From contig CBDAQO010000002.1 of assembly GCA_965199105.1 (NCBI GenBank), positions 2,046,001 to 2,110,000 on the forward strand: 64,000 nt of DNA. Reading direction: 5' to 3'. Source of the DNA: LMUY01 sp965199105 (lineage in GTDB: Bacteria > Pseudomonadota > Alphaproteobacteria > Acetobacterales > Acetobacteraceae). A program made the position numbers and the translations under genes. The notes below the pieces were generated by a model. That model did no database searches, was not told the origin of the DNA, and was given only the letters and a program-made list of their open reading frames with translations. Below are positions 27,705 to 36,182 of this stretch, piece after piece; position 1 is the stretch's first letter, and every line of letters starts with the position of its first letter.

Positions 27705-29075
27705 TTGACGGCTCACGCCACTCGCGCCCCCAAGCGGCTCCACATGATCACGTGGGGTTGCCAGATGAACGTCTATGACAGCGCCCGCATGGCGGACGTG
27801 TTGGCGCCATTGGGTTACGCTCCGGCGGAGGCGGCGGAGGATGCCGACATGGTCATCCTTAACACCTGCCACATCCGCGACCGCGCGGCCGAAAAAGTGT
27901 TTTCCGAGCTCGGCAAGCTGCGCGTGGTGAAAGAGGCGCGCGCCGCACTCGGCCACTCCATGGTGCTGGCGGTGGCCGGCTGCGTGGCCCAGGCGGAGGG
28001 GGAGGCGCTGCTGCAACGCGCCCCGTTCGTGGACATCGTGCTCGGCCCGCAGACCTATCACCGCCTGCCCGAGATGGTCGCCCGCGCGGCCCGCGCTGCC
28101 GGAACGGTGATTGAAACCGATTTCAGCACGGTCGAGAAGTTCGACGCGCTGCCTGAACGCGCCGCCAGCCAGGGCCTCACCGCCTTCCTCACCATCCAGG
28201 AAGGATGCGACAAGTTTTGCTCCTTCTGCGTCGTGCCCTACACCCGCGGCGCCGAAATCAGCCGCCCGCCGGAGGCAGTGCTGGCCGAAGCGCGCCGCAT
28301 GGTCGCTGGCGGCACCCGCGAAATTACCCTGCTGGGCCAGAATGTGAATGCCTGGCACGCCGCCGGGCCGGATGGCGCCGCGTGGGGCTTGGGCCGGCTG
28401 GTGCGCGCCCTGGCCGACATCCCCGACTTGCGCCGCATCCGCTACACCACCAGCCACCCGCGCGACATGGCGGACGACCTGATCGCCGCCCATCGGGACG
28501 TGCCGGCGCTGATGCCGTTCCTCCATCTGCCCGTGCAATCCGGGTCGGACCGGGTGTTGGCGGCGATGAACCGGCGCCACACCGCCGCCGACTACCGTCG
28601 CGTGGTGGACCGGCTGCGCGCCGCCCGCCCGGGTCTGGCGCTCTCGTCGGACTTCATCGTCGGCCATCCGGGCGAGACCGACGCCGACCATGCCGCCACC
28701 ATGGCGCTGGTGCAGGAGATCGGCTTCGCGCAGTCGTTCTCTTTCAAATACTCGGCCCGGCCCGGCACGCCCGCCGCCGCCGCGCCGGGCCAAGTGCCGG
28801 AAGCGGTGAAGGACGCCCGGCTGCAGGAGCTGCAGTCGGCGTTGCGGGACGGGCAGGCGGAGTTCAACGCCCGCGCGCAAGGGCAGACCCTTTCCGTGCT
28901 GGTCACCGGCCCCGGCCGCCGCCCCGGGCAACTCGGTGGCCGCACACCCGCGCTGCAGCCGGTGCATTTTCCCGGTCCTGCATCGCTAATCGGCACCGAG
29001 GTGCCGGTGACGATCGTGCATACCACCCCCAACTCTCTCTCTGGCCTCTTGGAACAGGAGCTTGCCTGCGCTTGA
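27705..29075 (+). CDS. miaB: tRNA-2-methylthio-N6-dimethylallyladenosine synthase MiaB
   Basis: About 456 residues from a TTG at 27705; the frame is open from a GTG at 27597, and the ATG at 27745 would cut too close to the first motif. MiaB methylthiolates isopentenyl-adenosine 37 of tRNAs reading UNN codons. The first-cluster cysteines are in WGCQMNVYDS, ILNTCHIRD and VAGCVAQAEG. The radical SAM cluster is C-x3-C-x2-C in CDKFCSFCVVPYTRG. A TRAM RNA-binding domain is at the C-terminus (~385-450). Its stop overlaps the phoH start (TTGA), and it heads a housekeeping operon typical of alphaproteobacteria. Confidence 0.95.
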   Translation: MTAHATRAPKRLHMITWGCQMNVYDSARMADVLAPLGYAPAEAAEDADMVILNTCHIRDRAAEKVFSELGKLRVVKEARAALGHSMVLAVAGCVAQAEGEALLQRAPFVDIVLGPQTYHRLPEMVARAARAAGTVIETDFSTVEKFDALPERAASQGLTAFLTIQEGCDKFCSFCVVPYTRGAEISRPPEAVLAEARRMVAGGTREITLLGQNVNAWHAAGPDGAAWGLGRLVRALADIPDLRRIRYTTSHPRDMADDLIAAHRDVPALMPFLHLPVQSGSDRVLAAMNRRHTAADYRRVVDRLRAARPGLALSSDFIVGHPGETDADHAATMALVQEIGFAQSFSFKYSARPGTPAAAAPGQVPEAVKDARLQELQSALRDGQAEFNARAQGQTLSVLVTGPGRRPGQLGGRTPALQPVHFPGPASLIGTEVPVTIVHTTPNSLSGLLEQELACA

Positions 29076-30130
29076 CACAACTCGCCCCGGCCATTGCCGT
29101 GACCACTCCGCCCGCCCTGAGCGGCCGCACTGTAACCATGCAGTTCAACGACAACACGCTGTTGCCCCTCCTGCTCGGCGACCATGACCGCCATCTCGTG
29201 CGGCTTGAACAGGGCTTGAGCGTGCGCCTGTCCTGTCGCGGCAACCGCGTGGCGATCTCCGGCGAGCCGTCGCAGATCGAGGTGGCGCAGGCAGCGCTCG
29301 GCGGCTTGTGGCAGCGCCTGTTGCGCGGCCAGGGGGTCGCCATGGCAGATGTCGACGCCGTCATCCGCATGGGCAACCACATGGCCGCCGAGCCCGACCC
29401 GCGCCTCCCGCTGTCCGACCTGCCCGCCATCCGGACCCGGCGTGGTTCGGTCGGCCCGCGCTCGCCGGGTCAGGCCAACTACATGGATCTGCTGGGCCGC
29501 TTTGAGATGGTGTTCGGCATCGGTCCGGCCGGCACCGGCAAGACCTACCTCGCGGTGGCGCAGGCGGTGGCCATGCTCGCCGCCGGCCGGGTGGAGCGCA
29601 TCATCCTCTCCCGCCCGGCGGTGGAGGCCGGCGAGCGGCTGGGCTTCCTGCCCGGCGACTTGAAGGAGAAGGTCGACCCCTATCTGCGCCCGCTCTACGA
29701 CGCGTTGGGGGACATGATGCCCGGCGATCAGGTGTCCCGCCGCATGTCCACCGGCGAGATCGAGGTCGCCCCGCTCGCCTTCATGCGCGGGCGCACCTTG
29801 GCGCACGCCTTCGTGATCCTGGATGAGGCGCAGAACACCACCTCGGCGCAGATGAAGATGTTTCTCACCCGGATGGGCGAGGGCACCCGCATGGTCATTA
29901 CCGGCGACCTCAGCCAGATCGACCTGCCGCCGGGCCAGCGGTCCGGCCTGCGGGATGCGTTGGACACGCTAGAGGGCGTCCAGGGTATCGGCGTCTGCCG
30001 CTTCGACGTCAGGGACGTTGTGCGTCACCCGCTGGTTGCGCGTATAGTCGATGCCTATGAGCAGCGTGCGGTGGCTGAGCGCGATACGCGTGGCCGCGCC
30101 AAGCGGGAGAGTGATGGAGCCTCCAAGTAG
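29072..30130 (+). CDS. phoH: PhoH-like ATPase (YbeZ)
   Basis: 352 residues starting at the TTG inside the TTGA overlap with miaB, with AGGAG 11 bases before. Residues ~20-100 hold the KH-like N-terminal region. The PhoH P-loop domain follows: GIGPAGTGKTYLAVAQAVAM (Walker A), ILSRPAVEAGERLGFLPGDLKEKV, and FVILDEAQNTTSAQMKMFLTRMG (Walker B). The motif-III region is RMVITGDLSQIDLP. YbeZ works with YbeY in ribosomal RNA processing, and the next gene is ybeY with a 17-base overlap. Confidence 0.95.
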   Translation: MTQLAPAIAVTTPPALSGRTVTMQFNDNTLLPLLLGDHDRHLVRLEQGLSVRLSCRGNRVAISGEPSQIEVAQAALGGLWQRLLRGQGVAMADVDAVIRMGNHMAAEPDPRLPLSDLPAIRTRRGSVGPRSPGQANYMDLLGRFEMVFGIGPAGTGKTYLAVAQAVAMLAAGRVERIILSRPAVEAGERLGFLPGDLKEKVDPYLRPLYDALGDMMPGDQVSRRMSTGEIEVAPLAFMRGRTLAHAFVILDEAQNTTSAQMKMFLTRMGEGTRMVITGDLSQIDLPPGQRSGLRDALDTLEGVQGIGVCRFDVRDVVRHPLVARIVDAYEQRAVAERDTRGRAKRESDGASK

Positions 30131-30566
30131 CCGAAGCCCCACGGTCCCGTTTCGGGAGGGTGGGGCGTCTGTCCTGGTCGCCGACTACCGATGGCGGCGG
30201 ATGGTGCCGCGCGTCGAGCGGCTCGCGGAACGGGCCGCCGCCGCCGCGGGGGGCGCCGGTGTGGTCGTACTGGCGTCGGACGGCATGGTTCGCCGGCTCA
30301 ACGCGCGCCATCGCGGCCGCAACAAACCCACCAACGTGCTGACCTTTGAGAGCGGGGACGTGGTGCTCGCCGCCGGCGTGGTGCAGCGGGAAGCGCACGC
30401 GGCCGGGCGTCGGGTGGCTCATGTCCTGGCGCATCTGGTGGTGCATGGCGCGCTGCACCTCCGCGGCCACGACCATGGTGGCGCGGGCCAGGCGCGGCGG
30501 ATGGAGCTGCACGAGACGCGCGTCCTGCACCGGCTCGGCGTGCCAAATCCCTGGCGCCGCGCATGA
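30114..30566 (+). CDS. ybeY: Endoribonuclease YbeY, 16S rRNA maturation
   Basis: 150 residues from the ATG at 30114 with GGGAGA upstream, overlapping the end of phoH. The zinc motif H-x3-H-x5-H appears in HLVVHGALHLRGHDH, and NKPTNVLTFESGD is the typical core strand. Between these two regions the chain is a few residues shorter than in most YbeY proteins, but nothing catalytic is missing. It processes the 3' end of 16S rRNA and takes part in ribosome quality control. The stop overlaps the corC start (ATGA). Confidence 0.93.
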   Translation: MEPPSSRSPTVPFREGGASVLVADYRWRRMVPRVERLAERAAAAAGGAGVVVLASDGMVRRLNARHRGRNKPTNVLTFESGDVVLAAGVVQREAHAAGRRVAHVLAHLVVHGALHLRGHDHGGAGQARRMELHETRVLHRLGVPNPWRRA

Positions 30567-31480
30567 GCGAGGCCGGCCGCACCGTCAGCCGCCCGATCGG
30601 CCATTCCATCATGCTGCAACGCCTGCGCCATCTGTTCTGGGGCCGTAGCCATGAGCATAGCGTGCGCGAAAGCATCGCCGAGCTGGTGCAGGAAGCGGCC
30701 GACGCCACCACCGAACCCGGCGAAGCGCCCGAGCTCGACCGCCACGAGCGTGCCCTGATCGCCAACGTGCTGCGCCTGCGCGGCACCACCGCGGACGACG
30801 TGATGGTGCCGCGCGCCGACATCATCGCCATGCCCGTCACCGTCACCCTGGACGAGGCGCTCGAGCATATCCGGCGCGAGGGCCACTCCCGCATGCCGGT
30901 GTTCCGCGAGCAGCTCGACGACATCATGGGCATGGTCCACATCAAGGACGTGTTCGCCTATGTCGGCCGGCCGGAGGAGTTCCGCCTCGAGGCGATCCTG
31001 CGCACGCCGCTGATGGTCGCACCCCAGGTTCCGGCGCTCGACCTGCTGCTGCAGATGCGCCAAGCGCGCATGCATCTGGCGCTGGTGGTGGACGAGTATG
31101 GCGGCATCGACGGGCTGGTCACCATCGAGGACCTGGTCGAGACCATCACCGGGGACATCGCCGACGAACACGACGAGGAGGACGCCCCGCTCATCACCGA
31201 GCGCCCGGACGGCACCATGGACCTGGACGCCCGCTTGCCGGTGGAGGCGTTCGAGGCTCGGTTCGGCCCGGTGCTGACCGAGGAGGAGCGCGCCGCCGAC
31301 ATCGACACGGTGGGCGGGCTGATCTTCACGCTCGCCGGCCGCGTGCCGCCGCGGGGCGAGGTGGTGACGCACCCGTCCGGCATGGAGTTCCGCGTGCTGG
31401 ACGCCGACCCGCGCCGCATCCGCCGCCTGCGCGCCCGCCTGCCAGCCGGCATGGTCCCGCTCGCCGCGGCCGCGGAGTAA
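30563..31480 (+). CDS. corC: CorC/HlyC-type CBS domain protein
   Basis: 305 residues. A pair of CBS domains (~70-190) includes MVPRADIIAMPVTVTLDEALE, HSRMPVFREQLDDIMGMVHIKDVF and DEYGGIDGLVTIEDLVE. These are followed by the CorC_HlyC domain (~210-295) with IDTVGGLIFTLAGRVPPRGE. It lacks the DUF21 membrane part, so it is cytoplasmic. CorC proteins are linked to magnesium and cobalt efflux, and CBS pairs bind adenine nucleotides. In many alphaproteobacteria the next gene is the apolipoprotein acyltransferase lnt; here the operon ends and a convergent LysR gene follows. Confidence 0.94.
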   Translation: MSEAGRTVSRPIGHSIMLQRLRHLFWGRSHEHSVRESIAELVQEAADATTEPGEAPELDRHERALIANVLRLRGTTADDVMVPRADIIAMPVTVTLDEALEHIRREGHSRMPVFREQLDDIMGMVHIKDVFAYVGRPEEFRLEAILRTPLMVAPQVPALDLLLQMRQARMHLALVVDEYGGIDGLVTIEDLVETITGDIADEHDEEDAPLITERPDGTMDLDARLPVEAFEARFGPVLTEEERAADIDTVGGLIFTLAGRVPPRGEVVTHPSGMEFRVLDADPRRIRRLRARLPAGMVPLAAAAE

Positions 31481-31488
31481 GGCGCCGC

Positions 31489-32385
31489 CTAACCCAGCCC
31501 CAGCTCGCCTTCCAGCCAGCCGACGAACAGCGCCAGCGGTCCCCGCCTTGTGTCGCGCGGGAACACCAGCCGGTGCCCGACGTAGCGGCAGTCCTCCGCG
31601 CGGCCGAGCAGGGGGCGCACCAGGGACCCGGCGGCCAACTCCCGCTCCGCCAGCAACGTGCTCTCCAGCGCCACGCCGAGGCCGGCGGCGGCAGCGGCGA
31701 TGGCGAGGAAGCTGCGGTCGAACCGGGCGCGGCGATGGGGCGGCGGCGCTAGGCCGTTGGCGGCGAACCAGTCGCTCCAGCGCAGCGTCTTGTTGTCGCT
31801 CTCGAGCAGCGGCGTGGACAACAGGTCCGCCGCACGCGCCAGGCCGGGCGCCAGGCCCGGCGCGCACAGCGGGCTGACCACCTCCTCGCCCAACGCCACC
31901 ACCTCGAGCCCGGCCTGGCGCGGCAGGCCGTAGATGATGTCGGCGTCGAACTCGTCGGCGGCGAAGCGGGAGTAGTTCGTGCCCGCGGCAAGCCGGATTT
32001 CAAGGCTCGGATGCGTTTGCAGCAGCACCGGAAGCCGCGGCCCCAACCATTGCGCGGCGAACGAGGGCGCGCAGTGCAGCCGGAACAGCAGCGGCCCACG
32101 GGAGGACACCGCGGCGACGCCCCGCCCCAACTCGGCAAAGCCACGGTCGACATGGCGCATCAGCGTCTCGCCCGCCACCGAGAGCTGCAGCGGCTTGCCG
32201 GCGCGCACGAACAACGCGGCGCCCAACTCCCGCTCCAACCGGCGCACCGCGTGGCTGATGGCGGAAGGCGACACGTTCAGCTCCCGCGCCGCCAGCATGA
32301 AGGAGCGGCAGCGCGCCGCCGCCTCGAACGCCCGCAGAGCCGAGAGATGCAACTGTGTCACGGGCTCAACATGACTCTGAGTCAT
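31489..32385 (-). CDS. LysR family regulator (GcvA-like)
   Basis: 298 residues. The winged helix-turn-helix at ~12-70 reads LSALRAFEAAARCRSFMLAA, ELNVSPSAISHAVRRLERELG, then LFVRAGKPLQLSVAGE. The effector domain follows, with LFRLHCAPSFAAQWLGPRLPVL and AAGLGVALESTLLAEREL. These are GcvA-group features. The ATG at 32385 lacks a good ribosome site; an in-frame GTG eight codons later (32361) is an alternative. It is divergent from the SDR-transketolase-TRAP operon across 73 bases, so it is the obvious regulator of that pathway. Confidence 0.9.
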   Translation of the reverse strand: MTQSHVEPVTQLHLSALRAFEAAARCRSFMLAARELNVSPSAISHAVRRLERELGAALFVRAGKPLQLSVAGETLMRHVDRGFAELGRGVAAVSSRGPLLFRLHCAPSFAAQWLGPRLPVLLQTHPSLEIRLAAGTNYSRFAADEFDADIIYGLPRQAGLEVVALGEEVVSPLCAPGLAPGLARAADLLSTPLLESDNKTLRWSDWFAANGLAPPPHRRARFDRSFLAIAAAAAGLGVALESTLLAERELAAGSLVRPLLGRAEDCRYVGHRLVFPRDTRRGPLALFVGWLEGELGLG

Positions 32386-32458
32386 CAGGAGGCGCAAATT
32401 CGGCGTTTGCCGAGGCGCGCTGCCGCGGCGACAGTGCGCCCAAGAACACGGAGGAAAC

Positions 32459-33211
32459 ATGCTGCTGCAAGGCAAAGTCGCCGCAATCAGCGGTGCTGCC
32501 AGCCGGCGCGGAATCGGCCTGGCAACCGCCCGGCTGTTCGCCGAGCACGGCGCGCGGGTGGCTATCCTGGACCTCGACGAGGCCGCCGCCGGGTCGGCCG
32601 CGGCCGAACTCGGCCCCGAGCACAGCGGCTTGCGCTGTGACGTGACCGATCGCGCCGCCTGCGCCGCCGCCGTGCAGCGGGTCGAGGACAAACTGGGCGC
32701 CATCGACATCCTCATCAACAATGCCGGTATCACGCAGCCACTCAAGCTGATGGAGATCGGTGCCGAGCAGTGGGACGCGGTGCTCGACGTGAACCTGCGC
32801 GGCGTGCTGCATCTCAGCCAGGCGGTGATCCCGGGCATGCGGGCGCGCCAACGCGGCGCTATCGCTTGCATGTCCTCGGTGTCGGCGCAGCGTGGCGGTG
32901 GCATTTTCGGCGGCCCGCACTACTCGGCCGCCAAGGCCGGCGTGCTGGGCCTGGCCAAGGCGATGGCGCGCGAGCTCGGCCCCGACGGCATCCGTGTCAA
33001 CTGCGTCACCCCCGGCTTGATCCAGACCGACATCACCCGCGGCAAGCTCACCCCGGCGATGAAGACCGAGATCGCCAGTACCATCCCGCTTGGCCGGCTG
33101 GGCGAGGCGGGCGACGTTGCCGGCGCGTTCCTGTTCCTGGCCAGCGACCTGTCCGCCTACATCACCGGGGCGGTCATCGACGTGAACGGAGGCATGTTGA
33201 TCCATGGCTGA
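32459..33211 (+). CDS. SDR family NAD(P)-dependent dehydrogenase
   Basis: 250 residues, classical short-chain dehydrogenase. The coenzyme motif is ISGAASRRGIGLATA, the acidic residue after strand 2 in LDLDEA suggests NAD preference, NNAG is intact, and the catalytic Ser, Tyr and Lys are in MSSVSA and YSAAKAG. It ends with ITGAVIDVNGGM. AGGA lies before the ATG. Its stop overlaps the next gene by eight bases. It probably oxidises a hydroxyl of the pathway substrate to the ketone needed by the transketolase; this is inferred from context. Confidence 0.92.
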   Translation: MLLQGKVAAISGAASRRGIGLATARLFAEHGARVAILDLDEAAAGSAAAELGPEHSGLRCDVTDRAACAAAVQRVEDKLGAIDILINNAGITQPLKLMEIGAEQWDAVLDVNLRGVLHLSQAVIPGMRARQRGAIACMSSVSAQRGGGIFGGPHYSAAKAGVLGLAKAMARELGPDGIRVNCVTPGLIQTDITRGKLTPAMKTEIASTIPLGRLGEAGDVAGAFLFLASDLSAYITGAVIDVNGGMLIHG

Positions 33212-34061
33212 TCGTCCCCGCCGCAACGTCAGCGCCGCCCTGCTGCGCGACAAGGCCCGCATGATCCGCCGCGAGACGGTGAAGCTCACCGACATCTGCG
33301 GCAGCGGCCATTATGGCAGCGCGTTCTCGATGGCCGAACTGGTGGCCTCGCTCTACTACGAGTTCCTGCACGTTCGCCCCGACGAGCCGCAATGGGCCGA
33401 CCGGGACCGCTTCACCATGGGCAAGGGCCACGCGGCCATCGGGCTCTACCCCGTGCTGGCCGACCTCGGCTTCTTCGCCTGGGACGACCTTTACACCTAC
33501 ACGCGGTTAGGCTCGCCCTACGGAGACCATCCCGACATGCGCAAGGTGCATGGCGCGGACTTCTCCTCCGGCTCGATCGGCCACAACCTGTCCGTGAGCG
33601 TCGGCATGGCGCTGGGCCTGCGCCGCCGGGGCTCGCCGGGCCGCGTGGTGTGCATGATGGGCGATGGCGAGCAGGCCGAGGGGCAGGTCTGGGAGGCGGC
33701 GATGAGTGCTGCGCATTTCAAGCTCTCCAACCTGCTCGGCATCGTCGACATCAACGCGGTCGGCAGTGACGGCGACGTGGGCGAAACGATGAACAACGAG
33801 CCGTTGGACGAAAAATGGCGCGCCTTCGGCTGGGACGTGCGCCGCATCGACGGCCACAGCCTGGACGCTGTGGGCGACGCGCTGGATTGGGGGCTCAACC
33901 ACTCCCGCAGCGGCCCGGCGGTGATCCTGGCCGACACCATCGCCGGCCGCGGCGTCAGCTTCATGGAGGGCACGTGGCAATGGCACCTGGGCTTCCTCGG
34001 CCCGGCAGACCGCGACCGCGCCTACGCCGAAATCGAAGCTGGAGACATCGGACGATGCTAA
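33204..34061 (+). CDS. Split transketolase, N-terminal (TPP-binding) subunit
   Basis: 285 residues covering the thiamine-diphosphate domain. ICGSGHYGSAFSMAELVASLYYEF and FTMGKGHAAIGLYP come first, then DMRKVHGADFSSGSIGHNLS. The cofactor motif is MGDGEQAEGQVWEAAMSAAHFKLSNL with IVDINAVGSDG. In ordinary split transketolases the last part reads more like DNNGLQ-DG, so the pocket is somewhat diverged. Split enzymes of this type serve special sugar pathways (for example apulose-4-P or sulfosugar transketolases) as well as general metabolism. It is followed after 15 bases by the C-terminal subunit. Confidence 0.93.
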   Translation: MADRPRRNVSAALLRDKARMIRRETVKLTDICGSGHYGSAFSMAELVASLYYEFLHVRPDEPQWADRDRFTMGKGHAAIGLYPVLADLGFFAWDDLYTYTRLGSPYGDHPDMRKVHGADFSSGSIGHNLSVSVGMALGLRRRGSPGRVVCMMGDGEQAEGQVWEAAMSAAHFKLSNLLGIVDINAVGSDGDVGETMNNEPLDEKWRAFGWDVRRIDGHSLDAVGDALDWGLNHSRSGPAVILADTIAGRGVSFMEGTWQWHLGFLGPADRDRAYAEIEAGDIGRC

Positions 34062-34076
34062 CACCGGAGTCGCACC

Positions 34077-35111
34077 ATGAGTGACGCTTACGCCGCCATC
34101 CGCAACCCGGCGGTGGACATGACCGAGTCCACCGTGGTGGCCGGGATGGACGAAAAGTCCTGGGACATGGTGGGCAGCCTCAACCTGTCGCTGCAGCTAC
34201 CCACCGGCGAGGTGCTGATGGCGCTGGTGGAGCAGGGGCATGACATCGTCGTCTGCACCGCTGACCTCGGCCGGCCGACCCAGGTGATCAGTTTCGGCCG
34301 GCGCTACCCCGACCGCTACTTCAACTTTGGTATTGCCGAACGCAACATGATCGGTGCTGCCGCCGGGTTGGCCACCACCGGCGCGGTGGCGGTGATCTCG
34401 AACTACTCGTTCTTCCTGGCCCTGATGGGCGCGGAGAACATCCGCAACGACATCGCCTACCCGAACCTCAAGGTGCGCATGGTCGGCACCCATAGCGGCA
34501 TCGCGATGGGCTTCTATGGCACGTCGCACCATTGCAATGAGGACATCGGCTTGCTGCGCGCCATCCCGAACCTCACGGTCATGGCGCCGTGCGACGCGAA
34601 CGCCATCCGCGCCGCCTTGACCAGCACGATCGGGCATGATGGGCCGATCTATTTCCGCGTCGGCCGCGGGCGCGAGGCGACGGTGTACACCTCGCCGCCG
34701 GGCTGGCGCATCGGCGGCAGCCACGTGCTGCATGAGGGCCGCCACGCCACCGTGTTCGCCATCGGCAACCTGGTGAAGGCGGCGCTGGACGCGCGCGAAA
34801 TCCTAGCCGGGGAGGGGATCGACCTGGGCGTGGTGGACAGCTACTCCGTGCGCCCGCTCGACGAGGCGCCGATCCTGGCGGCGGCCCGCGCGCATGGCGT
34901 GCTGTTCACCGCCGAGGAACATAACGTCACCAGCGGCTTCGGCTCGGCGGTGGCGGAGGTGCTGGCCACGCATGGCACGGGCGCCCGGCTCACCCGCATC
35001 GGCATGCCCGATCAATATTCCATCCTCGGCCCGCCCACGCATCTTTATCGCCATTATGGGCTTGACGGCCAAGGCGTGGCGGAGACAGTGCGAGCGACGT
35101 TGCGCAAATAA
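34077..35111 (+). CDS. Split transketolase, C-terminal (pyrimidine-binding) subunit
   Basis: 344 residues with the pyrimidine domain (VVCTADLGRPTQVISFGRRY, and the catalytic Glu in YFNFGIAERNMIGAAAGLA), SFFLALMGAENIRNDIAYPNL, and the C-terminal transketolase domain (VLHEGRHATVFAIGNLVKAAL, GIDLGVVDSYSVRPLD). It has a ~40-residue N-terminal extension (AIRNPAVDMTESTVVAGMDEKSWD) before the usual start of the fold, which may hold subunit or substrate contacts. It forms the active site with the preceding protein. A normal transketolase exists at 2766-4862, so this pair is likely specialised. Confidence 0.93.
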   Translation: MSDAYAAIRNPAVDMTESTVVAGMDEKSWDMVGSLNLSLQLPTGEVLMALVEQGHDIVVCTADLGRPTQVISFGRRYPDRYFNFGIAERNMIGAAAGLATTGAVAVISNYSFFLALMGAENIRNDIAYPNLKVRMVGTHSGIAMGFYGTSHHCNEDIGLLRAIPNLTVMAPCDANAIRAALTSTIGHDGPIYFRVGRGREATVYTSPPGWRIGGSHVLHEGRHATVFAIGNLVKAALDAREILAGEGIDLGVVDSYSVRPLDEAPILAAARAHGVLFTAEEHNVTSGFGSAVAEVLATHGTGARLTRIGMPDQYSILGPPTHLYRHYGLDGQGVAETVRATLRK

Positions 35112-35159
35112 CAACAAGGCGCCGGACAGTCGGCGCTGCGACCTGGGGAGGGCCGCATC

Positions 35160-36179
35160 ATGCAAGGCAATCGAGCGCTCGCAATTCCGCGCCGCCTGGT
35201 TTTGGCCGGCGCGCTGCCATTGTTCGCCATCGGCTCCCGCCCGGCCGGCGCGGCGGAGTTCGAACTCAAGCTCGCCACCGGCCAATCGCCCACCAACCCA
35301 ATCAATACTCGGCTGCAGGAGGGCATCGACCGCATCAAGCAGGCCACCAACGGCCAAGTGACGATGACGCTGTTCCCGAACAACCAACTGGGTTCGGACA
35401 CCGACCAGATTTCGCAGTTGCGCGCCGGCGGGATCGACTTCCTCAACGTCGCCGGGTCGGTGCTGTCCACGCTGGCGCCCGCGGCGGCGCTGGTGAACGT
35501 AGGATTTGCCTTCAGCAGCTACGACCAGGTGTTCAAGGCGGTCGACGGGCAATTGGGCCAGTATATCAAGGCGCAGATCGAGAAGACCGGCATCCTGCTG
35601 GTGGCGCCGCTGGGGGACAACGGCTTCCGCCAGATCACGTCCTCGGACCAACCGATCAAGCAGCCGGGTGACCTGGCGGGCTTTCACATCCGCGTGCCCG
35701 TGTCGCCGATCTTCACCTCGCTGTTCCAGGCGCTCGGCGCGTCGCCAACGGCGATCAACTTCAACGAGGTCTACACCGCGCTGCAAACCAAGCTGGTTGG
35801 CGGGCAGGAGAACGGCCTGGTCACCATCTCCACCGCCAAGCTGTACGAAGTGCAGAAATACGTGTCCGAGACCGACCACATCTGGGATTGCTTCTGCGTG
35901 CTGGCCAATCGGCGCGCGATGGCGCGGCTGCCGGCGGATGCGGCCGAGATCGTGCGGCGCGAGTTCGCCCAGTCGGTGCGCGACCAGCGTGGCGACGAGC
36001 AACGGCTGGACGCGAGCCTGAAGGCCGAGCTCGAGCAGCACGGCATGACGTTCCTGCCGATCGACAAGGCGGCGTTCCAGGCGGCGCTGCGCAAGACGAG
36101 CTTCTATGGTGACTGGAAGGCCAAGTTCGGCGACGAGGGTTGGGCGGCGTTGCAGGCCGTCACCGGGCCTTTGGTCTAG
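35160..36179 (+). CDS. dctP: TRAP transporter substrate-binding protein (DctP family)
   Basis: 339 residues. The export signal (IPRRLVLAGALPLFAIGSRPAGA) has an RR and could be either Sec or Tat. The DctP fold shows LATGQSPTNPINTRLQEGIDR, FPNNQLGSDTDQISQLRAGGIDF and GFHIRVPVSP. The arginine in I-R-V-P is the residue that pairs with the ligand carboxylate in this family, so the substrate is probably an organic or sugar acid. It also has EVYTALQTKLVGGQENGL. GGGGAGG precedes the ATG. It passes the substrate to the DctQM protein that follows four bases later. Confidence 0.94.
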   Translation: MQGNRALAIPRRLVLAGALPLFAIGSRPAGAAEFELKLATGQSPTNPINTRLQEGIDRIKQATNGQVTMTLFPNNQLGSDTDQISQLRAGGIDFLNVAGSVLSTLAPAAALVNVGFAFSSYDQVFKAVDGQLGQYIKAQIEKTGILLVAPLGDNGFRQITSSDQPIKQPGDLAGFHIRVPVSPIFTSLFQALGASPTAINFNEVYTALQTKLVGGQENGLVTISTAKLYEVQKYVSETDHIWDCFCVLANRRAMARLPADAAEIVRREFAQSVRDQRGDEQRLDASLKAELEQHGMTFLPIDKAAFQAALRKTSFYGDWKAKFGDEGWAALQAVTGPLV

Positions 36180-36182
36180 CCT

